Shown: positions 45,884 through 56,362 of the stretch, one piece after another
How the letters are laid out: every line of letters begins with the position of its first letter
Numbering within the stretch: the first letter of the stretch is position 1
Translations under genes and position numbers: made by a program
NCBI GenBank assembly: GCA_039602395.1
Contig: JBCNJP010000003.1
Span: 22,117,896-22,181,895 of the forward strand
Length of the DNA: 64,000 bases
Reading direction: 5' to 3'
DNA from: Deinandra increscens subsp. villosa
Lineage: Eukaryota > Streptophyta > Magnoliopsida > Asterales > Asteraceae
Notes under the pieces: model-generated
The model's database searches: none
Told to the model about the DNA's origin: nothing
Seen by the model: only the letters and a program-made list of their open reading frames with translations

Positions 45884-47998
45884 GGGACTCCTATTTAATG
45901 TTACAACAAGTTGTTAAGGTGAAAATTGGGGTAAAACAAACCACACATGTGAAAACACAAAATTGGCAAAACTAAGATTTGCGAGGTACAGATGGTTAAG
46001 GTGGCTGGGCCTAGACCTGATTCTCCGCCTTGACTATTTTATCTTTTATGGACTCGCAAAAAATATGGGACGTCTGAAATTGTGAAGCCTTAAGTAGACG
46101 GTCCGTATGGGTGGAATTTAGGTAGTCTGACTTTATATTTAGACGGGCCGTCTGAATTGAAGGATGGAACCGCAGATGGTCCGAATCGACCGTGGATGAC
46201 AAAGATTTGACCAAATAGAAACGAACCATCCGGTCTGGAAAGACCAGACTCAAATGGTCCATATTCGACTCTTAAGATAAAAACTCAATTTTGTTAACTT
46301 TTTAAACTGGGAACGTTAGGTTAACTTTAGACTTGCTTTATTTTATGAAAAATTCATAGCCCAGTGAATCTTAGTTTTATGTGTGTGTGTGTGGGGGGGG
46401 GGGGGGGGGGGGGGGGTGGACAATAAGGACTTTATAATTGTTAATAAGAGTCAGATTCGTGTTCGATGTTGGGTGACAAGATATGCCCGGGGTTAGGACT
46501 AATGTGAGAGTGCTTATCAGTTTGTAATGTAGAGTCACCTTATGTGTTTAGTTACCTGATTATGATCAAAGGAGATACCTTGGAAGATTAGAGCTAGACA
46601 TTTCCGCATTATTTTACTCGCTTGTTGATAAGGTCAATTTTTTTTCCATCCCTTTTATACGTTTTGGGCTCCATACGAGCTATTAAATGTTTTAATTAAG
46701 CGTGTCCAGTATGTATTATATTATATGTTCGGGTGTGGTTTATTTTGTGACACTGTTAGAAGGGTATCTGCAAGTCATTAAGACTGCATGAATTGGTCTT
46801 GAGGCATATATACATTTAGACATATATGTGCCACATAGAGGGGTCCAATACATGAGTGGTGTCTCATTATTCTTATTGTTTTTGTTGTTCGTTATCATGG
46901 TATGGTATATATATTAGCAGAAGATTCGGGAGTGCTACGGTACCCCTGTTGTTGCTCATGAACAAGAATTAACTTGCATGAACTATAATTGTTAACACAC
47001 ATACATAAATTGATAATTGTCTTAGTGTCATTGGCCACGACTCACCAACAACTTAGTTGTTGATAGATTTAGCTCGTATTAAGTAATTGATTATTACATT
47101 ATTATGTACAAATAAATTCATGCAGTTATTTCAGAATAAAATTAAATATTATTAAACATCATTAAATATCACCAATAATTAATGGGTTAAGACACGATTA
47201 GGTCGTTGGTGTGTGCTGAGGTGTCTATAAAATATGACAATATTTTTCTAAACCTTTTTAGCAGGTTTTAACCTTTTAAATTTATAAAAACACGATTTAC
47301 TTGACAACTAGTTTTTCACCACATTACATGGGCAAGTGCACCCATCGTGGAGCAGTATAGTAGTGGTAAGTTGAATCGAGATCGTTCAGGACACAATGGA
47401 AAATGAGGGCTCTGGATACTCAGTCCGCTGTTATCATCTAGCCAAATCTAATGTTTGAGTTTTAGGTTAGAAATTATTTAAGTAAGACAAATAAAAGAAA
47501 ATAAAAACTAATAAGATGGTATTTTAAGAAATGCAAATCGAAGTTAATATTACTTGGGAGAACGTACCAGTGGTTAAGGATGGTTAAACGGGTGCTTATA
47601 AGCTTTCTTAAGATTATTCACTAACAGGCAACTAGACCGCCTCTTAGCCTCAAATCTAGTATCACTAGTCTCCCGGGTGATCGTCTGCGAGGAGTACGAA
47701 CCCTGGGGAACTATCCTGCTAGTGAATAATATAGTGGTGTAATGCCACTTACTTACAAGACCCCCTCTCAGGCTAGTACACCGTACTCGACACGCCGTCA
47801 TGAACCAGTAGGGGAACAACCCTGTGTGCAAGAAATATTATTACGAAAATGATATTTTTAAGGGACTAATGTTCGTTTCTTCCATGCACCGCTCTCGCGC
47901 ATGCACGTCCGGTGTAACTAGAGCCAAGTTCAAAAACACGTATCATCTCGGCTTCCGTGAAGTGATAAAATATTACCAACCCCCATTCCCAACCAAAT
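45884..47998. other. Gene-free stretch with a G24 tract and LTR-like sequence before the gap
   Basis: 46393-46416 is an uninterrupted run of 24 G after (GT)n. 46010-46260 has repeated AGACGG..CCGTCTG-type short inverted repeats. From about 47330 (GGGCAAGTGCACCCATCGTG) to 47860 the sequence resembles the leader or LTR edge of plant LTR elements, but no boundaries could be set. Confidence 0.4.
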
Positions 47999-48498
47999 NN
48001 NNNNNNNNNNNNNNNNNNNNNNNNNNNNNNNNNNNNNNNNNNNNNNNNNNNNNNNNNNNNNNNNNNNNNNNNNNNNNNNNNNNNNNNNNNNNNNNNNNNN
48101 NNNNNNNNNNNNNNNNNNNNNNNNNNNNNNNNNNNNNNNNNNNNNNNNNNNNNNNNNNNNNNNNNNNNNNNNNNNNNNNNNNNNNNNNNNNNNNNNNNNN
48201 NNNNNNNNNNNNNNNNNNNNNNNNNNNNNNNNNNNNNNNNNNNNNNNNNNNNNNNNNNNNNNNNNNNNNNNNNNNNNNNNNNNNNNNNNNNNNNNNNNNN
48301 NNNNNNNNNNNNNNNNNNNNNNNNNNNNNNNNNNNNNNNNNNNNNNNNNNNNNNNNNNNNNNNNNNNNNNNNNNNNNNNNNNNNNNNNNNNNNNNNNNNN
48401 NNNNNNNNNNNNNNNNNNNNNNNNNNNNNNNNNNNNNNNNNNNNNNNNNNNNNNNNNNNNNNNNNNNNNNNNNNNNNNNNNNNNNNNNNNNNNNNNNN
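47999..48498. other. Assembly gap (500 N)
   Basis: Exactly 500 N, a conventional scaffold gap of unknown true size. The retroelement unit to its right is cut by it; frames drawn through the N run are meaningless. Confidence 1.
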
Positions 48499-50484
48499 GG
48501 CAAATATCAATCAAGAAAAAATTCTGCAGCGATGATTTAGAGATGCCACGTGTGCAAATGCCAAACTAGATGCATCATATCAATCATCGAGCATATGTGG
48601 GCAATTCGGCAGGTAAGTGTGCAATCCGTGATAAATTTTATTTTAATTTTCAGATTAATTTGTTTTGCATGTTAAGCTTAAAGAGAAAATCAAAGAGACA
48701 TGTTAATTACCGAGCGTGCATTGGTAATGAGATTGGTAAGTGTGGCTTGAAGAAGCTGAAGAGGTGTGTCAAATACCGAGCGTTCATCGGGAACTCGGTT
48801 GGGAAGTGTGGAGTGAAGCCACCGTGAGCAGAGAAGGAAGGATGGTCTGGCTGAAGACCATAAACTTAGCGCTTTCTGGGAGGCAACCCAGTGGTAGGTT
48901 TTTATTTTATTTGTTTTATTTTTTATTTTGTGTGTGTTTTGTGTTTTGTGTTTTTGAGGATTCGGATCAGTCTTCGGTGATGGAATTGAGCAAAAATTGA
49001 GTGTTCCAGGTATGTTTAGGGTTATATATTAATTGGAACAGGTTGTGGTAAGAAATTTGGAAGTTTTGACAGAAAAGAGAAAATTTTCTAAGGGTCTAAA
49101 AATTTATAAACTTTCTGTCAAAAAGAGGGCAGGGCGGTACGCCCCAGTCTTTAAGGAGCTGGGCGGTACGCCTAGGAGTGGTTGTCATAGATTTTTTGTT
49201 TCTTTCTTATCTCCGATCACCGGTACGTTTCCTATTTCTATTTATTTTTATTTTTTTGTTTTAATTCTTGTTTATTTTTTGTTGTTTCTTTGTTCACATT
49301 GAGGGCAATGTTGAACTCGAGTGTGGGGAGGGAAATAATGACTTTTGTGCTTTATTTTTGTGTGTGTTTAAAAAATAAAAAAAATTCAAAAAATTAATAA
49401 AATTGAAAAAATGTCTCTAGATTAACTTGCAAAATCATGGAAAATGATAGAAAAATTGGGAATCGGTTTATAAAAATAAAGAAGAAAAGGGAAAAGTGGT
49501 AAGAAAAGGAGAGAATGGAAAATATATCTAATCTGTGATGTGTCGGTAGGCCCAACTGATTTAGCAAAGCTTAATTATCCCATTGTGTTTATTTTGTATA
49601 AATATGTAATTAAATTAGTTTGCCAGTGGGTTCCCATTTTAGGAGTTAGAGTGAGATTGAAACTGATGATTAGGAGGAAAATGACCTTTTTAGATTAGAG
49701 ACTTATATATCCTCAGAATAACTGGCACGCGATGATCTTTTTGCGAAAGCAAATCCGAGAAATAACGGCGCCCCATCTTTCCATCTTTTGAGCATATTAG
49801 GTAATAAACTGATTAATAAATTAGAGTGAAGGGACAAAATACTCACGTACGAACTAAGGATAGTATCCCGTGGTGAGTGCCTATGATGATGTTCTGGATC
49901 TCGCGGGCAAAATACTCACGTATGATTTCGGAGGTAAGACCTTGTGAAAAAGTACCTCTGATGATGTCCGTTGGTAAATATAGTTAAAATTAACCAACTA
50001 TAAAAAATAAAAATAAAAAAGAAGAAAAAAAAAAGAGAAAAGAAAAGAAAAAAAATAGGAAGCAATATTAGAAGAATAAATGCTCAACAATTCATTCATC
50101 CATTTAAATCCATCATTCTTGGGATATCTTAGTATCTTCTCTAAGGAGGGTGGGGAAAATTTAAAATATTAATCTTTATTACCCTTTGTTTTGACTGAAT
50201 ATGACTCGGGAGTAGGCTGAACTTGATCTTTCTTTAGTGGGACCCATAGGTAGACTGAACCTTTATTCGGTAATTCTAAACACTTTGGGGGCGAAACAAA
50301 AGGTCAGTGGTTGGGTTTAGTCGGACCGAAATATTGGCAATTGCAGTTAGTCCATGTGATTACATTATGGTTTGTGGAATTGACTTGGTGGATAAATTAA
50401 AGAGTTAAATGATTTTGAAATTGATTTCTCAATTATGATTCCATGACAGTTTTTCCGGGACGGAAAAAGATAACTGTGGGGATG
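48499..50484 (+). mobile_element. Athila-like element, 3' internal region, copy 1 (cut by the gap)
   Basis: Nearly identical (about 16-20 differences in 2 kb) to 56370-58356. Landmarks of Athila-type 3' non-coding regions: the stem TGGGAGGCAACCCA near 48880, CATTGAGGGCAATGTT...AGTGTGGGGAGG near 49298-49330, and the polypurine tract TGTGGGGA just before the LTR. The zinc-knuckle ORF's tail is here but carries TAG at 48567-48569, where copy 2 has TGG. Three degenerate copies of a (Y/H)RAxxGNxxGKC motif follow. GGGCGGTACGCC occurs twice near 49133 and 49163. Confidence 0.8.
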
Positions 50485-51720
50485 TGATGAGCGGTTTAAA
50501 TGTATAGTTTATTTTATATTAATCACTCACCATACACACCAAATTGTGTATAAAGTATATTATTTTAGTTAGTTTTTATGTTAAGTGTGTTGAGAAAGTA
50601 AATGTGCTAAAACCTTATAATTGGATTTAGCTCGAGCTATTGCACGTTAACAAGTCAAGTTTTATGAATAGTTCTTTGTGGATATTAGTTATTTGTTTAT
50701 TTTGAAGTAAAAATATTAAAAAAACTAATGTTAATAATAGTTAAATAAATTAAATGAATATGTGATGTTGGATGGAAATCGTGAAGCCGGTAACAAACAA
50801 AATGAAGATTGGGCTGCAAATTTAAATGGGCCAGTTCAAGACTAATTAGGATGACACAATTCAGTGGGGCTATTTCACGAAGGAATTGAGGACGGCGCAC
50901 ATGGGGTTGGCCCACATCACAAATTAAAAAGGATGCAAAACAATTTAAAGCGGAGTTCGATATATATTGGGAATCATTCGACAACAGTGGGAAGCATTCG
51001 ACGGCAGAAGGGAGGAAAACAAAGCGCAGCCCTCTTGGTTGCTTCACAGAAATCAGAGAAAAACAACGTGATCAATCATCATCATTCTTTGTTAGTTTTT
51101 TTTAGTTGATTATTTAACGATGAGTCATATAGTGACAGTGTTTGATCTATTCGTTATGATTGGCTAAATCTCTTGTAGCTTCCTCCAGATGAATGGTTCA
51201 TATAGGTTTTACACTCAATTCAGTTTGGTTTATGTATTGGATCTTATTTTATCTGTGATGACAAACATTTAAATTTGATTGATGCATTAGTTAATTTAAA
51301 TAATATGTGTGTGTTTTGAGTCCTATCTTTACAATTACGTTCGGTTGATGACAAAACCTAGAGCGGGTTGGGTGACTAAAGGGGGTTGAATTGACACTTA
51401 CAAATTAGGTGGTTGACATGGTTTGATGACAAAAATCTGTTGTGATCACTACTTTAACTAATTTCCAGAACTATGTCAATGTGGTTCCCAATTAATTAAC
51501 TGAATTTTGTGTTAACCTAGAACCTGAAACCTGGAGGGGCTGCCTTGTTTTTATTTTTAATCAAATCAAGTTGAATTTCAATTTTAAATTAAATTTAGTA
51601 TTAATAATCAAACAAACCTGCAAATCTAACCACATGCTCCTCGTGGATTCGACACCCGACTTACCCTGTCTATAGGTAAAGTTAGGTTAATTTTTGCATG
51701 ACCCCAACGACAGGTCATCA
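50485..51720 (+). repeat. LTR A, copy 1 (shared by two units)
   Basis: A 1236-bp LTR beginning TGATGAGCGG and ending GGTCATCA, so TGATGA/TCATCA form a 6-bp terminal inverted repeat. A polypurine tract precedes it and a primer-binding site follows 2 bp later. It therefore serves as 3' LTR for the left unit and 5' LTR for the right unit. It differs from copy 2 only in one small cluster (ATCTGTG versus ATATAGTG near 51254). Confidence 0.8.
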
Positions 51721-51722
51721 AA

Positions 51723-51740
51723 TGGCGCCGTTGCCAGGGA
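51723..51740 (+). other. Primer-binding site (tRNA-Asp), one mismatch
   Basis: TGGCGCCGTTGCCAGGGA; the perfect complement of the plant tRNA-Asp 3' end has G at position 14. Right after its 18th base the sequence changes to LTR-B-like DNA. Confidence 0.85.
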
Positions 51741-53026
51741 CAGATTTTACACATTTACTTGACCACTAAATTGTGTATAAGATATATTGTTTTGGTTGGT
51801 TTTAATAATTAGTGTGTTAAAATGGAAATGAGCTTAAAAGGTATAATTAATAAGTCGAACGTCATAACCGTTTTTTTTATGCATATTAGTTTCTATTTAA
51901 CTTAAACTACAAATGCTTAAATGAATAAAATCAAGTAAATGGTTTATGTTAAATGGTGAATTTGTCGTGGCATAAGAAAAGAAAAAAATAAAGGTTCATG
52001 ATTTATTTGTTTTCACGTGTGCACAGGAAATCAAAGTTGGAAAATATAAAGCCAAATGAAAGAAGCAAAGTGGAACAAATTAAAAGGAAATAAAGGTTGA
52101 TGCAAAGCACCTGAGAAGCACGGATCTCCAATTAATTTATTTTCCATGGTGTGAACGTACGGAATGAATTAAAAACAAGAATTCGAGATTGAAAATCTCG
52201 GGCGGTACGCCCAACCCAAGTCTATTTAGGGCGGTACGCCTACGGGCTAAGTCGGCAGATTTTTATTATTTTTATTTTCTAAACCTATTTAAAGGGTGTT
52301 TAGGTATTAGTTCGAACCCTAATCATCCCCAGCCGTTTTTGGGGTGAAGACTACGAATTTTGAGAGTTTTTTAGAGATTCTTTGAAGGTTTTCATCATTA
52401 GGTAATTGCTTATTTATGCAATCTTTAATCTTCATCATGTCTGTTTCATTAGCTATGTCCGGCTAATCACCACTAGCCGCTTTTGGTGATTGGTTGGTAA
52501 AATCGTTCTATTCTTAATCAATTGCTTAACTAGTTGTTCCGGAATACTTGCTACCGTTGAACACCTGCATGCTAAATTGTTTAATCTAACTAGTAACCTG
52601 GGGTTTTAGTGGTCCACTGTTTAATGATCTAGCACTTTCTTGCGGCAGGACTAATCAGCCCATTAGGAACTTAGGTTATTAGGTCAAGGAAGTAATTGGG
52701 GGGCATGTCTATGTGTCACAGTTAAGTAATTAGGTTTTGCCTAGATCGGTAACCAACCAGGATCCAAAAGTGGTTAGCTTTGTCTCATTTGATAATTCAA
52801 TTAATTTCCTAGTTTGAAGTTAGTTAATTTATTAGTTAATTCACCCAATCAATCAAAACAGCCAAGTGGCAATTTTAGATAATTTTAGGTTAATTAGTAA
52901 TTTAGGTTAATTTAGTAGTCAATTAATCAATTTCCACATATTCCCTAGGTTCGATAACCCTAACTTCCACTACTACAAAATTAATCTAGGTTGGGGATCT
53001 GAAACGGCCTGACAAACCGCTATCAA
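51741..53026 (+). repeat. LTR B: second, diverged LTR-like block
   Basis: The left part aligns loosely with LTR A (AAATTGTGTATAAG..., GTGTGTTAAAAT...), and the right end, GCTATCA, stands 2 bp before another primer-binding site, as LTR ends do. A TATTTAAAG TATA-like box is at 52286, followed by a leader-like CGAACCCTAATC. It lacks a proper TG start; 51759 (TGACCACTAAATTG) is a possible one. Two GGGCGGTACGCC copies (about 52200 and 52229) are shared with the 3' internal region. It is probably the 5' LTR of the zinc-knuckle unit, truncated at its left edge. Confidence 0.6.
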
Positions 53027-53028
53027 AT

Positions 53029-53046
53029 TGGCGCCGTTGCCGGGGA
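53029..53046 (+). other. Primer-binding site (tRNA-Asp), perfect
   Basis: TGGCGCCGTTGCCGGGGA, an exact 18-nt complement of the plant tRNA-Asp 3' end, as used by Athila-type Ty3/gypsy elements. It directs minus-strand synthesis for the unit containing the zinc-knuckle ORF. Confidence 0.9.
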
Positions 53047-53397
53047 GTACGTGCGCTTATTAGTGATTTCAGTTTTTTTTAGTTAATTTGATTTCTTGTT
53101 TAATTTGATTTCTTGTTTCGTCTGTTTTTCTAAAAAAAAAAAAATCTTATTATTTTCTGCAATTTTAATTCTGCTTGTCTAGTTTTCATTAAAAAAAAAA
53201 ACCAAAAAGATTTTTTATTTATTTTCTGCGTTCCGATTTTTATTTGTATAGTCTATTTTTGAGAAGAAAAAAAAGAGTTCATAATTTTTTTTCGGAGTGC
53301 CAGTCTTTGATTCCATTGCGTTGTTTTATCATCTCGATCAGTGCTACGCAAGTGGTTTCTTTGGTTTTGATCGTTGCAGGGAATTTGAGGATAATAA

Positions 53398-54550
53398 TGG
53401 GTAAAGAGGAGAAATGCTATAACTGCGGAAGTTCGTATCATAGAATTAAATTTTGCCCAACACTGCCCACCGAGATCAGAATTGTGGAGGATTCAGAGGA
53501 TGAGGAGGAGTACGAAGACTCATATTATCCATATCAAGCACCTCGCTCATCCTACTATCAGGGATATGCTCAATCAGGTTACCACGAGGGATATAAAAAA
53601 AATTATGCTCAGTCATCGTACGGGGTTCCGTATGAGTTTAACCATGGGGCTAGAGATGTGTGCTTTTGTTGCGGCCAAGTCCACATAGATGAGGATTGCA
53701 CGGTGTTTTGGGAAAACCCAGATTATTGGAAGGAAAAAATGAAGGCCGAGAACTATTCAACTATATATCAGGGACACTCTCCATCTATGACATATAATTA
53801 TTTAGATCATGATGTTTATTCTAATAATAATTATAATTCTAACTTTGAATCATTTGCAGGATATCATGATGATAGTTACTCTCAACCAGCATATGCGGTC
53901 CAACAGGATTTTGACCAAGGGTATCCCGAGTACCCCCAATATCAGCCTGAACAAAATTACAATCAAGGGGGTTACGACCAAGACGTATACATTCAGGGAT
54001 ACGACCAAGGTTATTATCAAGATGAATATCAGAGTGACTTGTATGATTATGTGGATCAACAGCCGGCTCAGGAGGAAGAAATTAGTGCTCAATTGGCCAT
54101 AATGCTGGAAAAAATAAACTCATTAGTCGATGGCCAAAAGCAACTTCTTGAGATCCAAAAAGAGATGAATGAGGCACTGTCAAAGCAGTTGGCACAGCTG
54201 GATGAAGACATGGAAAATCAAGAAGTTGAATGTTGGAAAGTTTCGGGAGAAGAATCGAATGAAGGTACATGTTTTTCAGAACCTGAAGAAGTAGTTTGGG
54301 AAGAAACTGGTGAGATGATTGAGGCTGAGCAAGAAATGGTGCATGATGAGGTTGAGGTTGCTGAGGAAACAGAATCAGAAGTTGAGTGTAACTTGGAACA
54401 AGTTAATTGTGAGAGTGTTGATGATGTGACCACAGATGAGCAAATAGGTGAGATCCCAAAAGGTACAATTAATCCTCCACCCTCTTTATTTGTTTTGCAG
54501 GTAACTGAAGAAAAAACGGTGGAAAAGAGGAAGGTGGTCGAGGAAGATGT
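53398..54550 (+). pseudogene. Zinc-knuckle / Tyr-Gln-rich / acidic retroelement protein, split by an insertion
   Basis: From the Met at 53398 (MGKEEKCYNC; the frame is open from 53244 but begins in leader DNA): a CX2CX4HX4C zinc knuckle (CYNCGSSYHRIKFC), a second knuckle-like CFCCGQVHIDEDC with CX2CX3HX4C spacing, ~110 residues rich in Tyr, Gln, Asn, Gly and Asp (YDQGYYQDEYQ), a helix ILEMINSL-like/QKQLLEIQKEMNEALSKQ, and a ~110-residue Glu/Val-rich acidic tail. At 54550 a young LTR element interrupts it; the frame continues after the target duplication at 56363-56698. It resembles the C-terminal, nucleic-acid-binding half of an Athila Gag without a capsid domain. No protease, RT or integrase follows, so the unit is non-autonomous. 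Confidence 0.7.
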
Positions 54551-56362
54551 TGTTGGATGGCTAATTCAAAGGGCAGAATTATACAAGTCGGTATAGTTCG
54601 GGGTTTATATTAAACAAGTTGGTTTAATATAATTATTTAGATAAATGAGTTGTGTTTATTTAATTAGCAATTAGAGTTGTAATAGGATTCCTATGTAAGG
54701 CTTGATCCCTAATTAAGCCAAGTGGGTCTTATAAATAGGGACCAAGATGGGTAACCCTAATGTGACAATTCTATAAAAGGTTTTGAGTTATTTTTTCCTA
54801 AATATTGAGTGTTCATCAAAGTCTTGATTTCGATACGGGCCTTGAATTGGTATCAGAGCTTGGTGAAATCAAGAACCAAGTTCTCGGTACCCGGAGTTGA
54901 TACCGTGATCTGCAAGGAAGCTGTGTTTGTAGTCATCATCGCGAAGTGATCTAGGGTTATTCGTTTTGCCAAGAAGATCTAGGGTCGAGTGAAGTCAACC
55001 AAGAAAGATTTAAGGGTAAACGACTGTTGCCAAGGGAGATCAAAGAAGTCGCCGACTATCAGCTTCGAGACGCGGATCTTGTATCAATTCCGGGAACCAA
55101 AGAATGACGAGATCGTAGCTCTTTCGCCCTTCACGCCGGAAGATCGCCACTCAACCACCCTTACGTCCAAAGCACCGCCTAGATCACAAGCCGGTGATCT
55201 GTCTAAAAATCAGAAGTTGCCGATTTTTACTGTAGACCGGAAGTCGATTCTTGTTGAGTATTCGTAGATTGTTATTGAAGATCAGCACTAGGTTCGATCG
55301 ACTTAGAGAAAATTGGAAGCCGCTAATTTTACACTTGATCGATCAGGACCAAATCTACTTAGAATTGATTTTCTTTGAGATAGAGGGTTAGCTTGGTCAT
55401 TAATCAACATACTTCAAAAGAATTATGGTCAAGTTCATGCTTAGGATAAATCACCCACGTGTGTTCTGAAACCGTCCCAAAAGAAATTGTTTAATCGAAA
55501 GGACCGTGAGAAAAACAATTTTCAGGAACGAAAAAATTGAATTCGATGGACGATAAACCGTCAGAGAATGGGATCGTTTCGGTGAAGTATCATGGCATCA
55601 CATCACTACAGTGCCCGGTGTTAAATCAGATTAGCTACAACATATGGGTCATTCGAATCCAAACAGTATTCCGAGTACATGGGATATTGGAAACAATCGA
55701 TAAGAACTCTATTAGTTCTAATAATAAATACCGTGGTGAGTCTTCTTCGGGTCGAGGTCGTGGAAAATCAAGCTCTGCTGGGGGAGGTAGAGGTCGAGGC
55801 AATGGCCAAAACCATAGCCAATGGAATGATGATCAAGACCGCAACAACGACAAGCCGCTCGCGAGAATCAAGTTTGGAAAAATGCGAGATTAACTAGGTG
55901 TTGAGGACTTCCCTAAGACGGTTAAGAAATTAGGGGGTGATGTTGGCGTAATTTTAATGTACGGTCCGAGTTATGGGTCGGCCCAAGTGGTCTTGACAAG
56001 TTGGTCAAAGCCTAAGGAGTTAGAATCAAGACCTCGTCTAATTCGGCATTTGAATTAGGGGGGTGAATGTTGGATGGCTAATTCAAAGGGCAGAATTATA
56101 CAAGTCGGTATAGTTCGGGGTTTATATTAAACAAGTTGGTTTAATATAATTATTTAGATAAATGAGTTGTGTTTATTTAATTAGCAATTAGAGTTGTAAT
56201 AGGATTCCTATGTAAGGCTTGATCCCTAATTAAGCCAAGTGGGTCTTATAAATAGGGACCAAGATGGGTAACCCTAATGTGACAATTCTATAAAAGGTTT
56301 TGAGTTATTTTTTCCTAAATATTGAGTGTTCATCAAAGTCTTGATTTCGATACGGGCCTTGA
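54551..56362 (+). mobile_element. Young non-autonomous LTR retrotransposon (1.8 kb), Copia-like
   Basis: The 295-bp LTRs (54551-54845, 56068-56362) begin TGTTGGATGG, end GGGCCTTGA and look identical. The target duplication GATGT is at 54546-54550 and 56363-56367. PBS TGGTATCAGAGCTTGG at 54848 (initiator Met tRNA), PPT TTAGGGGGGTGAA at 56055-56067, LTR TATA box TATAAATA near 54730. The interior has only a shrunken Gag; no Pol. Identical LTRs mean a recent insertion, mobilised in trans by an autonomous relative. LTR ends are TG...GA by the duplication, unusual but consistent on both sides. Confidence 0.95.
55537..55893 (+). CDS. Mini-Gag of the young LTR element
   Basis: 118 codons (Met at 55537 or 55546). 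Residues ~20-50 (LQCPVLNQISYNIWVIRIQT) match the N-terminal 'Y..W...M' helix of Copia Gag (UBN2/DUF4219 type). This then jumps directly to an Arg/Gly/Ser-rich SSGRGRGKSSSAGGGRGRG stretch that normally sits just before the zinc knuckle. The ~200 central capsid residues and the zinc knuckle are missing. The frame is intact, so a small basic RNA-binding protein could be made, though it may simply be packaging sequence. It ends 170 bp before the PPT. Confidence 0.6.
   Translation: MNSMDDKPSENGIVSVKYHGITSLQCPVLNQISYNIWVIRIQTVFRVHGILETIDKNSISSNNKYRGESSSGRGRGKSSSAGGGRGRGNGQNHSQWNDDQDRNNDKPLARIKFGKMRD

Noticed and set aside
47824..48540. Long open frames through the N run on both strands
   Set aside because: They exist only because N codons are not read as stops; there is no sequence behind them.
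53482..54433. Alternative-frame and antisense ORFs over the zinc-knuckle gene
   Set aside because: Ile/Thr-rich shadows created by the Tyr/Asp/Gln codons of the real frame.
54989..55267. 92-residue frame in the leader of the young LTR element
   Set aside because: It lies between PBS and the mini-Gag, has no Gag-like motif and looks like a chance frame in GC-richer leader DNA.
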